DNA of 64,000 nt. It comes from Cochleicola gelatinilyticus (GTDB lineage Bacteria > Bacteroidota > Bacteroidia > Flavobacteriales > Flavobacteriaceae). The position numbers and the translations under genes are program-made. The notes below the pieces were generated by a model. The model ran no database searches. It was not told where the DNA came from and saw nothing but the letters and a program-made list of their open reading frames with translations. The stretch spans positions 62,001-126,000 of the forward strand of contig NZ_LRXL01000045.1 of assembly GCF_001637325.1 (NCBI RefSeq), read 5' to 3'. Below, piece by piece: positions 39,658 through 50,823 of this stretch. Position 1 is the stretch's first letter. Each line of letters begins with the position of its first letter.

Positions 39658-42600
39658 ATGAACAAACCTACTATTCTAAGAATATCCCTAATTCTTACTG
39701 TCCTATTTTTGGGCTTACAAACATATGCCCAAAATTATGTCCCCTTTACTCCACGATTTAATCAAGACCTTAAAGGTGATATTGTTTTAATTGGAAACAA
39801 TATTCTGGGTCCCGATAACGGTCCTTTTAATGATAACGGAGTGTATAATCACAACGTTGATATGCAGTATATCGACATCGATGGGGATGCTACAACATTT
39901 AGCTCTTCAAGTGCAGATCTGGAAATTCCTAATCCGAACTGCTATAACATTATTTATGCAGGATTGTATTGGGGTGCTGTGACTAGTGGAGATCAACCCA
40001 TAACTAGTGTAAAATTTAAAGGTCCAACAGGAGGATATAATGACATTACAGGAACATTAATTTTTGATGCTGGAGATATCTCGGTAGATGGAGGAAATAG
40101 TTTCCCATATGCTTGTTTTGCTGATGTAACGTCTATAGTTACAGGGTTTGGAAATGATCTAGGAACTTATACTGTAGCGAATGTTTCGAGTGCATTAGGG
40201 GAAACTGGGTCTTTCGATCCTTATAATGGTACAGGATATTCTTCGGGCTGGTCACTATTTGTTGTGTATGAAGACCCTACCCTACCAGGAAAATCGATTA
40301 CAAGTTTCGATGGTTTTAGCTCCATAAGTGTTTCAGGAAATAATCCCAGTCTCAACATACCAGTTTCTGGTTTTAGAACTGTGCCAGCACCCGCTCCGGT
40401 TCGGGCAAATTTTGCTTTTGCTACGTTAGAAGGTGATAAACCGATTACAGGAGATCGACTAAAATTAAATGGTACCAACTTAACAACATTAGATCGCACA
40501 TCGAATAACTTTTTTAATAGTTCGGTAACGCAGCTGGATGCCACACCAGTGAACAATAGAAATCCAAACAGCACCAATACCTTAGGTTTCGATACGGGAG
40601 TTATTGCAGTACCAAATCCAGGAAATACCGTTATCGAAAACGACGCTACTTCGGCTATCGTACGATTAGAAACCAGTGGCGATACGTATTTTCAATACTT
40701 TTTTGCATTTGCTGTTGAAATTATAGAGCCTGATATTGTACTTACAAAAATTGTTGAAGACGAATTTGGCAATGATATTGGAAACCAAGTTGTAGATCTG
40801 GGACAGGAATTAAATTATGTAATTGGATTTCAGAATGTAGGAAATGACAACGCAACAAATTTTACAATTAGAGACATACTTCCTATTAACATTATTTTCG
40901 AATACCCAACTGGATTAACATTACCACCGGGTGTAACAGTAGCGAGTTACGATCCAGCTACCCGAGAGATTATTTTTGATATTGAGAATTACTTGGTGGA
41001 AGAAAACGATCCCGTTTATGAAATTCGAATACAAGCTCAAGTAGTAGATTCCTGTCAGCATTTAGTAGATGCTTGTTCTAATATAATAAACAATCAAGCA
41101 TTTGCCACGTATGAAGGAACATTAAATCCGAATTTTGTAATTACCGATGATCCTAGTTACAGTGAGAATACTGGATGTCTTATTAGTCCTCAAGCTACTA
41201 ATTTCTTAGCGGACCTAAATGACTGTATTTTTATACAGAACGAAACACTTTGCGGAAATAGCACCGAATTAACTGCTGCAAATGGTTATGATTCTTATTC
41301 TTGGTCTACAAGTCCTACGGGAACTCCGGTTATAGGAACCACTCAAACTATTACAGTAACCGAAACTGGCACTTATTATTCTTTTAATACAGCGGCGGCA
41401 CCGTGCCAGTCTATTGTTCAGCAATATGAAGTTACATTATATGGTGGGAATATTACCAATCCTGTGATCCCTTATGCTGACGAAGTAGTTACTTGTCCGA
41501 ACGACGGAAAGCTACTTCCAAACATCTTTTTATGCGGTGAGGATGATTTTAGAGAGATCGCTACTGAAATTGATGGAGCGACTTCAATAATTTGGGAAAA
41601 ACTTGACGAGTCTAGTTGTCCACCTGTGGATGATACAGATTGTGCAAATGAAAATAATGCCTGTACTTGGAATGAGGTTGGCATGGGAGCTGATTACACG
41701 GTAAATACTTCGGGACAATATCGACTCACCATTAATTATAATGGAGGATGTTTTAATCAGTTTTATTTTAATGTTTACCAGAATTTATTAGATCCAACGG
41801 TTACTGCCACCGATATTATCTGTACAACCCCAGGATCTATTACTGTAGGGAATGTACCCAGCGGATATGAATACAGTATCGATGGGAGTAATTACCAAGC
41901 AAGTCCTGTATTTACAGTACCAACCCCTGGTTTTTATACAGTTTATATACGTCAAATTGGTGTGCCTGAAGGAGCTTGTATTTTTACAGTTCCTGAAGTG
42001 TTGGTAAGAGAACGTGATTTTACAGTATCGACTATTATAAACCAACCTTTATGTAACGGTGACAAAGGGAATATATACTTGGCTGCAAATGATGCCGATC
42101 CACAATATTTCTTTTCATTATTTCAAGGAGGAACACTTGTAAATAGTGTGGGACCTATTGTAGAAAACAACTATGCTTTTGAAAACTTGAATCCTGGTAC
42201 GTATACGGCAATGGTTGAAACAGAAGACGGGTGTATGTATTCTGAAGAAATCACGATAACCGAACCTCCTTTATTAACGGCTACAGCAGCGATCACGATT
42301 CCATTAACTTGTACAGATGGAGAGATTACTGTATATCCTGAAGGGGGAACAGCCCCATATTTCTATTTTGTGAATAATGATACCGATTTTCAAACCAATC
42401 CAGAAATCATAGTTTCTACACCTGGAGAATACAACATCACAGTGGTCGATTCAAATAATTGTAGTGCAGAGACTACCATTACTATTGAAGCTACCCCAGC
42501 TCCAGATTTCACAGTTACAACCACCGATATTTTATGTGCGGATTCTGGCGATACGGGTACTATTACAATCAATGTTACCAATCCGAATGGAAACAGCCTT

Positions 42601-45600
42601 CAATATAGTCTTGGAGGGTTAGTTTATACGTCTTCCAATGTTTTTACTGGTCTTAATGCAGGAACCTATACTGTATTTGTACAATATACCAATGGGCCTT
42701 CCATTTGTATATCCGATCCGCAATCTGTTACCATTACCGCAGCTTCAGCAATCTCAGGTGAAGCAGAATTAACCGCTCCCTATACATGTACTTCAACAGG
42801 AACAATTACGGTTACAAATGTTACTGGGGGTACGGCGCCCTATTTATACAGTATTGACGGAATTACTTTTCAGACAAGTCCAGTATTTTCAGATCTAACT
42901 CCAGGAACTTATACTGTTATCATTCAAGATGCGAATGAATGCACTTTTGCGGCTAATGAGATCACCATTCCAACATTAGATCCACCCACCGATCTTATGT
43001 TCAGTGCAACGCCTGTTACTTGTCCTACGAATACAGCTTCAGTAATTATAACAGGAACTACAGGTGGTATTGCTCCCTTGGAATATCAGATTATTGCACC
43101 AGCATCTGCTGCAACACCGTATCAAACTTCAACTACATTTTCAGATTTAGCTCCCGATATTTATACATTTCAAGTTAGAGATGCAAATGAGTGTGTGTAT
43201 AGTGAATCTTACGCTATAGATCCTATTCCTGCAATAAATATCGTTAGTGAAACTACAAGTGATGTTAGTTGTTTTGGAGCGTCTGACGGTACTGCACAAT
43301 TTATTATTTCAGGAACCAGCACTTTTGAATATACCATCAACGGTGGTGCACCTAATACTGGCACCTCTCCTATTACACTGACCGGATTAAATGCAGGGGA
43401 TTATACCATAGTTGTCACAGATACAAATACCAATTGTGAGGCCACTGCAACGGCTACCATTTCTGGTCCGCAAGCCCCATTAACTGTTTCGGTTGACACA
43501 ACCCCGATTACGTGTATTGATAGTGGTAGTGCGACAATTAATGCTTCTGGGGGCTGGGGAGGATTTACGTATACGCTTTTACTACCGGATGCTACATCAC
43601 TACCGATTCAAAACACCCCTATTTTTAATAACCTATCACAAGATGGAACGTATACCATAAGTGTAGAAGATGCCAATGGATGTATTGTTATTGAAACGTT
43701 TGTCTTAACAATTCCAAATCCACCAGTAGCAACTGTAAGTGTAACTTCAGATGTATGTTATGATGCTGATACAGGTGCAATTATTATAATAGAGGTACTT
43801 TCTGGAGAGGCCCCTTTTGAATTCAGTATAAATGGAGGCCCTTTTCAGCAGGACAATACATTCTCGAATTTAGTTCCCGGAACGTATACCATTACAGTTA
43901 GGGATGCTTTTGGTTGTGAAACCATTTTACCAGCAGAAATTATTGCTCCTCAATTACTAGTGAATGCAGTTTTAACGAAAGATTTAGATTGTACGAGTAC
44001 GCCCGATGCTGAAATTACAGGCACAATTTCTGGAGGAAGTGCTCCTTTCATGTATGCTGTATCTTTTAATGGAGGTGCATTTACTCCCTTAGGGTCAACC
44101 GGTTCGCCTTTTACCTATGTGACATCAAACCCAGGTACATATCAATTTCAAGTTACCGACGACAGTGGCTGTGAAACCACTTCACAGATTCTTACTGTGA
44201 ATCCAATTTCATTACCCAATATTGCTGTTGTGGTTCAAACTGAGCCTATTTTGTGTAACGGAGATGAAAATGGTGCCATTGATATCACCATCGATCCTAC
44301 ACAAGGAACTCCACCATTTCTAATAAACGTTACGAATACAACCACGGGAACAGACTATGGAACGCAAACTTCAGGGTTGCCTGCTGGGGACTATACCATC
44401 ACGGTTACTGATGCAAAAGAATGTGCTGCAACCGAAACTATTACTATTGATCAGCCAGATCCAATCGTAGTGGATTATGACTCGATCGATATTACATGTG
44501 GACCAGGAGGAGTATCACAAGGATCTATAATTATTAATAGCGTATTTGGAGGTGTAGCACCTTATAACTATTTCGTGACAGGGTCTAATGGATATTCAAA
44601 TTCTGAATTAAATGCAACTGGCTCAACCTCGGTAAGTTTCGATGTGGTTGATTTTGGTTTGTATGAAATAAACGTAGTAGATGCCAACGGATGTTCTGTG
44701 TTGATTGAAGATGTCTTGGTTGCATCTCCTCCTTCAGATCTAGATATCTCAATTGATACAACAGTAGATTGTTCTACGGGAGGACAGGCTGTTGTAAGCG
44801 TAAGTTCTACATTGGGAAGTACGGGGCCGTTCTGGTTTAGTATTTATCAAGGTCCTATTTCGGTATATCCAGACCCACCTGGATCATGGATTCCTGAAAA
44901 TCCTGCAGGAAGTCAATCTACCACGTTCGACAATTTAACTCCAGGAGTGACTTATACATTCATTGTATACGATGAATCTACAAATTGCACCTATTATGAA
45001 CCAGCCACAACACCGATTCCAACAAACTCTACGTTGACCTTAGATGCAGTGAGTTCAGATAATATTACCTGCACCGGAAGTGCCGATGGCGATGTTTCTT
45101 TTACTGTAAATAGTGTATATGGAACTCCAGTAGATGTAACGTATGAAATATTCGATTCGTTAACCTTGCTAAGTTCAGGAATTTCAGGAACAGGAACAGT
45201 GCCTGCCGGAGGTTCGCTAGCAGTAACAGATTTAGGACCCCTTCCCTTTGGAACCTATTATGTATTAATTGAAGAAACTGCAGGACCTAATACAGGTTGT
45301 GGAGTAGTGACTGCGCCTTTTAGTATTACCGAATCTGCTATTTTATTAAGTTTAACAGCTTCAGTAGACCAGAATGCAAATTGTAATGCGAATTCAGGAG
45401 TGGTAAGTGCAATTGCTCAAAATGGAACGCCTCCTTATCTTTATCAGATTACGACCACGCCAGCTGCGCCCGTTGCGACAGACCCTTCATGGAATTCAGC
45501 AAGTACCTTTAATGTGGATGCGGGCGATTACTATGTGCATGCTCTAGATGCCTATGGTTGTATAGTTTCAAGTCCGGTACAGATCGTTCCTATGGATGCT

Positions 45601-48600
45601 TCTCCCGAAATAGCAGCAGCCGTTACTAATGAGTGCTCTGCTTCCGAAGGAACCTTTGAAATCGATGTAACATTAATAACCGCAGGTACTGCCCCATATA
45701 GCATTCGTATCAACGGTGGAAGTTTTCAAACACAAACCCTTCCATTTACAATTACTGGATTATCATCAGGTTCTCATACTATAGAAGTAAATGATAGCAA
45801 TGGGTGTGGAAATACCGTTACTGTCGATATTGTTCCACCTTTAGGGGTAACACCCGCCATAACAGCATTACCCAGCTGTACCGACGACGATGGAGCGATT
45901 ACCATAACAGCAACAGGTGGAAGTGGAATGTACGATTATACTATTATGCCGAATGCACCTTCAATCGTGCTTACCGGTACTGTATTTTCTGGAGTACCTT
46001 CAGGAACGTATACCGTAACTGTGACCGATACTGTGACCCTGTGTACCGAAGATGTTTCAGTAACATTAGACAATGCAACGCCTGTGGTTTTTACCACTTC
46101 AGTAACAGATGTTATGTGTAATGGTGCGAGTGACGGTACTATTACTGTTGAACTACCAGCAAGTAACGACAACCCAATATATACGTACGAAATTACAGCA
46201 CCTATTATAGTTCCTGCGCAAAACAGTCCGATATTTACAGGACTTCTCGCCGGAACTTATACCGTTCAGGTTACCTCGGGGAGAGGATGTATTGCCACCG
46301 AGGATGTAGTTATTACTGAACCACAACTTCTGGAGGTTACGGGTACTGCTACCGATTTTTCATGTAATGCAGATAATACCACGTCAACAGCAGTTCTTAC
46401 ACTGACTGAAACAGGGGGCACGGCTCCATACACCTATAGTATAAATGGCGCTAATTATTTCAACACCAATATTTTTGAAGTTGTAGATACCGGCGGAACT
46501 CAAAACATTACAATATATGTAACCGATGCAAATGGATGTATAGCAACAAATACCCTCGTCATCGAACCACTACCTACGATTACTGCAGCAGCCGTTACTA
46601 TCGCTACTCCGATCGATTGTAATGAAACAGGATCTGTTAGTATTAATGTTACTGGAGGTTCAGGGAATTTCACCTATCAAATGCTACCCGATGGTGCCCC
46701 CCAAGTTTCTAATACGTTTAATATTCCGGGACCTGGCACGTATTATTTTCAAGTGAATGATGTAGATACCGATTGCTACTTTCTCACAATTCCTTTTGAA
46801 GTGTTGCCATTCGATACGATCGATGCAAGTCTACTTGCTTCGGAAGCAAACGAATGTTATGGAGAAACTAATGGCGAATTAGCGTTAACCATAAACGGAT
46901 ATACAGGAGCTTACAGTTATCAGTTACTCGATGGTTCAGGAAGCCCTGTAGGAGGTCCTGTTGTTGGAAATACAGCTACCAACCCAGAAATTATTACAGG
47001 ACTACCCTCTGGAAATTATTCAGTAGCTATTACTGAAACCGAAACTCCATTTTGTTCCACAACGACCAATGTGGTTACTATTGGGACACCTCCTACTCCA
47101 CTAGCTTTAGACATTTCTGAAACTTCGAACGTTACATGCACCAATAGTGAAGGAACTATAACAGCCATTGCAAGTGGTGGTACTTTTCCATACGAATTTG
47201 AACTAACAGGAACGGCAACGGTTCCATATTCATCAGCAAATACATTTTCTGATTTAAGCGCTGGTACGTATACTGTAAACGTAAGAGATGCAAATGGTTG
47301 TATAGAAACTGCTACAATCACCTTGGTAGCGCCAACCCCTATCGACGCAGATTTTGTAGCTAATACTACAATGCTTTCTTGTTTTGGGGATCAAAATGCT
47401 ACCTTAACGGTTCTTAATATAAGTGGTGGCCAAGGGAGTAATTATGTCTATACCCTAAATACCATTACTCCTACGCCAGCAACTTCGGGACCTCAAACCT
47501 CTAATGTATTCGAAAACCTAGGTGCAGGTGTTTATTCCGTAACGATTACCGATGGGTACGAATGTGAGTTTACATCGTTACCGGTAACTATTATGCAACC
47601 TGATCCTATCCTTTCAAGTTTAGTGACAGCAACGACCCAAACCTGTGAAACCGATGCAACCCTTACTTTAAATGCAACGGGAGGAACTGGTGATTACGAA
47701 TACAGTACTAATGAAAACTTTAACCCAGTACTAGGATCGTTTACAACATCGGTTACATTTCCTGTGTCTCCTGGTACATACATGTATTATGTAAGAGATG
47801 CGAATGGATGTATCGCGAGTGTATCTAATGATATTACGATCGATTCGTTACCAGAACTAGAAATTAATCTTACCTCTACCAACCCAGAAATTAACTGTGT
47901 GGGAGATACAACAGGAAGTATTGAAGCTACTGCTACAGGTGGTCTTGGGAATTATGTGTATACGCTTCAGGATACCGATGGCAATACGATACCCGCAGAT
48001 CAAAATACGCCTGGAATATTCACAGGTCTTCCTGCAGGAGACTACGTAGTATATGTGGAAAGCGGAGATTGTAATGCCGTTTCAGAAGAGATCACCATTA
48101 CTGAACCCGAAACTGCCTTAGCGGTAACCTTTGAAGTTACCAACGTTCTTTGTTTCGGAGAAGATAGTGGGCGATTAGAAATTTTTGCTTCAGGTGGTAC
48201 GGGTATTATTAAGTATGCTATTTCTCCACAATTGGATCAGTTTTTCGACACCAATATTTTCGAAAACCTAGAACCGGGCATGTACGATGTGATCGTTCAA
48301 GATGAAGCGGGATGTTTTATAACATTCGACTTTGAAATAACAGAGCCATTACCAGTAATTATAACCATAGTTCCAGATTCTATAATACCCGAAATATGTG
48401 AAGGAGATGCCATGGGATCGTTCAGTATAGAGATCGAAGGTGGAACACTTCCTTACAGCATTAGTTTAGACGATTATGACGGAACTTATACCACAGGAGG
48501 TCCCAATCAGACATTGTTCGATTTTACCGAATTAGGTGGTGGTGACCATGTAGTATATGTTCGGGACAGCAATGGATGTGAGTCTGAATGGAACATTTCT

Positions 48601-49332
48601 TTTCCAGATGCTGCCATCATAGATCCAAGTGTTGAGGTGCTGTATGAATGTGAGAATAATGCCACCGGAAATATAGTAACCGTGCTAGTAGATGACAGTA
48701 ATACAGATCTTTCGCAGCTTCAATATTCATTAAATGAAGGACCTTTTCAAAACAGTAATGTATTTACAAACCTTCCTCCAGGTACCGATTATTATATAAC
48801 TGTAAGACATGCTAATGGGTGTGAACAAATTACAGACTTTTTCGACATCGGTGATTTTGAACCTCTATCCCTCTATTTGGCCGAAGGCGAATTGAATGAA
48901 ATCGTTGCAACTGCCAGCGGAGGTACTGGAGAGTATCAATACACACTAAATGATGTAGACTATGGTAGCACAAATACATTTATAATTGAAGCCTCAGGAG
49001 ATTATACGGTAACAGTTACAGATAGCAGCGGCTGTACCGCAACGGCCACGATAACAATGGAATTTATTGAAATCTGCATTCCTAATTATTTCACTCCAAA
49101 TAATGATGGTGTGACCGACACGTGGGCTCCGGGATGTGTAGATTACTATCCGAACTTAACATTTTCTATCTATGATAGATATGGCCGAGAAGTTGCCAAA
49201 TTACGTGTCGGCCAGAGTTGGGATGGAACCTATCACAATACCGAACTTCCAACAGGAGATTACTGGTATGTTGTAAAACCCGGAGATGGAAACGACCGTG
49301 AATTTGTAGGGCATTTTACCTTATACCGATAA
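39658..49332 (+). CDS. Giant SprB-like gliding adhesin, T9SS type B
   Basis: A protein of about 3,224 residues. The signal peptide is MNKPTILRISLILTVLFLGLQTYAQ; ATGs 12 bases upstream and a GTG at 39631 are less likely starts. The N-terminal 500 residues contain a DUF11-like part (VLTKIVEDEFGNDIGNQVVDLGQEL) and a beta-rich head. The rest is a long chain of SprB-type repeats of about 80 residues, each with a T-PG-YT--V-D-NGC pattern, and ends in a CHU_C domain (IPNYFTPNNDGVTDTWAPG). SprB repeats form long surface filaments moved along the cell for gliding or adhesion. It is shorter than Flavobacterium johnsoniae SprB (about 6,500). It is followed directly by a PorP/SprF gene, the standard arrangement. 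Confidence 0.93.
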   Translation: MNKPTILRISLILTVLFLGLQTYAQNYVPFTPRFNQDLKGDIVLIGNNILGPDNGPFNDNGVYNHNVDMQYIDIDGDATTFSSSSADLEIPNPNCYNIIYAGLYWGAVTSGDQPITSVKFKGPTGGYNDITGTLIFDAGDISVDGGNSFPYACFADVTSIVTGFGNDLGTYTVANVSSALGETGSFDPYNGTGYSSGWSLFVVYEDPTLPGKSITSFDGFSSISVSGNNPSLNIPVSGFRTVPAPAPVRANFAFATLEGDKPITGDRLKLNGTNLTTLDRTSNNFFNSSVTQLDATPVNNRNPNSTNTLGFDTGVIAVPNPGNTVIENDATSAIVRLETSGDTYFQYFFAFAVEIIEPDIVLTKIVEDEFGNDIGNQVVDLGQELNYVIGFQNVGNDNATNFTIRDILPINIIFEYPTGLTLPPGVTVASYDPATREIIFDIENYLVEENDPVYEIRIQAQVVDSCQHLVDACSNIINNQAFATYEGTLNPNFVITDDPSYSENTGCLISPQATNFLADLNDCIFIQNETLCGNSTELTAANGYDSYSWSTSPTGTPVIGTTQTITVTETGTYYSFNTAAAPCQSIVQQYEVTLYGGNITNPVIPYADEVVTCPNDGKLLPNIFLCGEDDFREIATEIDGATSIIWEKLDESSCPPVDDTDCANENNACTWNEVGMGADYTVNTSGQYRLTINYNGGCFNQFYFNVYQNLLDPTVTATDIICTTPGSITVGNVPSGYEYSIDGSNYQASPVFTVPTPGFYTVYIRQIGVPEGACIFTVPEVLVRERDFTVSTIINQPLCNGDKGNIYLAANDADPQYFFSLFQGGTLVNSVGPIVENNYAFENLNPGTYTAMVETEDGCMYSEEITITEPPLLTATAAITIPLTCTDGEITVYPEGGTAPYFYFVNNDTDFQTNPEIIVSTPGEYNITVVDSNNCSAETTITIEATPAPDFTVTTTDILCADSGDTGTITINVTNPNGNSLQYSLGGLVYTSSNVFTGLNAGTYTVFVQYTNGPSICISDPQSVTITAASAISGEAELTAPYTCTSTGTITVTNVTGGTAPYLYSIDGITFQTSPVFSDLTPGTYTVIIQDANECTFAANEITIPTLDPPTDLMFSATPVTCPTNTASVIITGTTGGIAPLEYQIIAPASAATPYQTSTTFSDLAPDIYTFQVRDANECVYSESYAIDPIPAINIVSETTSDVSCFGASDGTAQFIISGTSTFEYTINGGAPNTGTSPITLTGLNAGDYTIVVTDTNTNCEATATATISGPQAPLTVSVDTTPITCIDSGSATINASGGWGGFTYTLLLPDATSLPIQNTPIFNNLSQDGTYTISVEDANGCIVIETFVLTIPNPPVATVSVTSDVCYDADTGAIIIIEVLSGEAPFEFSINGGPFQQDNTFSNLVPGTYTITVRDAFGCETILPAEIIAPQLLVNAVLTKDLDCTSTPDAEITGTISGGSAPFMYAVSFNGGAFTPLGSTGSPFTYVTSNPGTYQFQVTDDSGCETTSQILTVNPISLPNIAVVVQTEPILCNGDENGAIDITIDPTQGTPPFLINVTNTTTGTDYGTQTSGLPAGDYTITVTDAKECAATETITIDQPDPIVVDYDSIDITCGPGGVSQGSIIINSVFGGVAPYNYFVTGSNGYSNSELNATGSTSVSFDVVDFGLYEINVVDANGCSVLIEDVLVASPPSDLDISIDTTVDCSTGGQAVVSVSSTLGSTGPFWFSIYQGPISVYPDPPGSWIPENPAGSQSTTFDNLTPGVTYTFIVYDESTNCTYYEPATTPIPTNSTLTLDAVSSDNITCTGSADGDVSFTVNSVYGTPVDVTYEIFDSLTLLSSGISGTGTVPAGGSLAVTDLGPLPFGTYYVLIEETAGPNTGCGVVTAPFSITESAILLSLTASVDQNANCNANSGVVSAIAQNGTPPYLYQITTTPAAPVATDPSWNSASTFNVDAGDYYVHALDAYGCIVSSPVQIVPMDASPEIAAAVTNECSASEGTFEIDVTLITAGTAPYSIRINGGSFQTQTLPFTITGLSSGSHTIEVNDSNGCGNTVTVDIVPPLGVTPAITALPSCTDDDGAITITATGGSGMYDYTIMPNAPSIVLTGTVFSGVPSGTYTVTVTDTVTLCTEDVSVTLDNATPVVFTTSVTDVMCNGASDGTITVELPASNDNPIYTYEITAPIIVPAQNSPIFTGLLAGTYTVQVTSGRGCIATEDVVITEPQLLEVTGTATDFSCNADNTTSTAVLTLTETGGTAPYTYSINGANYFNTNIFEVVDTGGTQNITIYVTDANGCIATNTLVIEPLPTITAAAVTIATPIDCNETGSVSINVTGGSGNFTYQMLPDGAPQVSNTFNIPGPGTYYFQVNDVDTDCYFLTIPFEVLPFDTIDASLLASEANECYGETNGELALTINGYTGAYSYQLLDGSGSPVGGPVVGNTATNPEIITGLPSGNYSVAITETETPFCSTTTNVVTIGTPPTPLALDISETSNVTCTNSEGTITAIASGGTFPYEFELTGTATVPYSSANTFSDLSAGTYTVNVRDANGCIETATITLVAPTPIDADFVANTTMLSCFGDQNATLTVLNISGGQGSNYVYTLNTITPTPATSGPQTSNVFENLGAGVYSVTITDGYECEFTSLPVTIMQPDPILSSLVTATTQTCETDATLTLNATGGTGDYEYSTNENFNPVLGSFTTSVTFPVSPGTYMYYVRDANGCIASVSNDITIDSLPELEINLTSTNPEINCVGDTTGSIEATATGGLGNYVYTLQDTDGNTIPADQNTPGIFTGLPAGDYVVYVESGDCNAVSEEITITEPETALAVTFEVTNVLCFGEDSGRLEIFASGGTGIIKYAISPQLDQFFDTNIFENLEPGMYDVIVQDEAGCFITFDFEITEPLPVIITIVPDSIIPEICEGDAMGSFSIEIEGGTLPYSISLDDYDGTYTTGGPNQTLFDFTELGGGDHVVYVRDSNGCESEWNISFPDAAIIDPSVEVLYECENNATGNIVTVLVDDSNTDLSQLQYSLNEGPFQNSNVFTNLPPGTDYYITVRHANGCEQITDFFDIGDFEPLSLYLAEGELNEIVATASGGTGEYQYTLNDVDYGSTNTFIIEASGDYTVTVTDSSGCTATATITMEFIEICIPNYFTPNNDGVTDTWAPGCVDYYPNLTFSIYDRYGREVAKLRVGQSWDGTYHNTELPTGDYWYVVKPGDGNDREFVGHFTLYR

Positions 49333-49375
49333 CAAACTAATAATTCACTTATATGTGATATAAAATATATCCCCC

Positions 49376-50362
49376 ATGAAAACTATCCTAAAATACCTAC
49401 TTATTTTAACCCTTACCCAAAGCTATGGACAAGAATTTAATTTGCCCGTTTTTACTCAATATCTAGCAGATAATGATTTTGTAGTATCCCCTACCTTCGC
49501 AGGAATTGGAGATAATTTTAGAATCAGGGCCAACGGACTCATGCAATGGGTGGGAATCAAAAATGCACCACAAAATCAAGCAGTATATGCAGACATTCGA
49601 ATGGCAAATCGTTCGGGTGCTGGTATCTCTGCTTACAATGATCGCAATGGAAATACACGGCAGCAAGGAATAAAACTTTCCTACGCCCATCACCTTATCC
49701 TTGATTATAAAAGCAAGCAGTATTTATCTCTTGGATTGTCATTTAACGTAAATAGCTTTAGAATTGCCATTGAAGATTTTAACACCACCTACGACATTCC
49801 CATAGTCGATCCAAGCATTACCGATGACCGCGCCGTAGTTAATAAAAATTTCGATGTAGGTGCTTTGTATCGAATTAATAGTTATTGGCTAAGCTTAAAT
49901 GCGAACAATCTTTTAGAAAAAGAAGCGAATGTTTTTGAGGGAACCGAACCCACTAGCCTGCTGAACTTACAGCTCTATTCTGGATATACCTTTAAAGGAA
50001 ATAACTATTCAGAAATAGAGCCCTCCGTATTCTTACAACACTTTGTTAGCGATGGCCGATCAAGTACCGACATTAATGTAAAATATCGAAAATTTAACGG
50101 ATACAACGATTTCTACTGGATTGGAGGTTCGTATCGTTTTTTAAACGATCAAGTCATGGTTCCTTTAAATGTTGGACCAATGGTCGGATTCAAAAAATCC
50201 ATATTTTACTTTTCATACGCCTATCAAATAACAATAAATGATTTAACAGGATTCAACTCTGGTACACATGCCGTTACCATTGGTTTTGACCTTTTACAAG
50301 AACTAAGCGATTGCCCATGTACCGAAGGAAAATACAAACAAGGAAATAAATTATATCAATAA
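49376..50362 (+). CDS. PorP/SprF family type IX secretion membrane protein
   Basis: A 328-residue outer-membrane beta-barrel protein (signal peptide to about residue 18, TQSYGQ). Typical family segments are FNLPVFTQYLADNDFVVSPTFAGIGDNFRIR at the start and a run of amphipathic strands with repeated Y-F-NG patterns. Such proteins attach to, and help translocate, T9SS type B substrates, and the gene immediately follows the SprB-like adhesin (43-base gap). The C-terminus carries an unusual CPC-EGKY end with two cysteines. It is probably the last gene of the adhesin locus. Confidence 0.92.
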   Translation: MKTILKYLLILTLTQSYGQEFNLPVFTQYLADNDFVVSPTFAGIGDNFRIRANGLMQWVGIKNAPQNQAVYADIRMANRSGAGISAYNDRNGNTRQQGIKLSYAHHLILDYKSKQYLSLGLSFNVNSFRIAIEDFNTTYDIPIVDPSITDDRAVVNKNFDVGALYRINSYWLSLNANNLLEKEANVFEGTEPTSLLNLQLYSGYTFKGNNYSEIEPSVFLQHFVSDGRSSTDINVKYRKFNGYNDFYWIGGSYRFLNDQVMVPLNVGPMVGFKKSIFYFSYAYQITINDLTGFNSGTHAVTIGFDLLQELSDCPCTEGKYKQGNKLYQ

Positions 50363-50823
50363 TCAATTGTAATAGTATTAGGAGCCGGGAACCTGCTATT
50401 CGCTGTATCTTTTCTTTATAGTCTCCTTTAACTAGAAGCGACATATTTAGAAGTAAATCCCTCATTTTTTCATATCCTACATAAAAGAAAAGGATGCCGC
50501 TGCTATCAGGGCTAATGATTAAACTATTTTTATTAAGACCTATTAATAAGAATATTACAAATAATTATATAAACTATCTGTTTATGTATAATTAATGAGG
50601 ATTTTCTGTTTTTGAATATACTTTTTAAACTTTTATCAAATAATTCAATCTACCCACTATAAACTTTATGAATTAATTTAAATGGCACTTTCATACTTTC
50701 CTAAATAAATGAAATACCTTTATAATAGAATTCTATAAAATGCATTAAAAGATAGAACATTGCGTTGCTGCTAAAAGCAGCATAATAATTTAAGGAAAAC
50801 AAAAAGTATACATACAAAGTAAT
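50363..50823. other. Non-coding gap with a dispersed-type hairpin
   Basis: No gene is supported. Between about 50379 and 50515 lies a hairpin-rich element: ATCTTTTCTTTAT (50407-50419) pairs with ATAAAAGAAAAGGAT (50480-50494) inside the frame GGGAACCTGCTATTCGCTG and CCGCTGCTATCAGGGCTAA. A second small palindrome, TTGCTGCT-AAA-AGCAGCA, is at 50765-50782, before the ZIP gene. Confidence 0.6.

Noticed and set aside
39671-49332. Many open frames opposite or within the giant adhesin
   Set aside because: They are shadows of the repetitive coding sequence; they have no starts with leaders, no family features, and the adhesin frame is uninterrupted.
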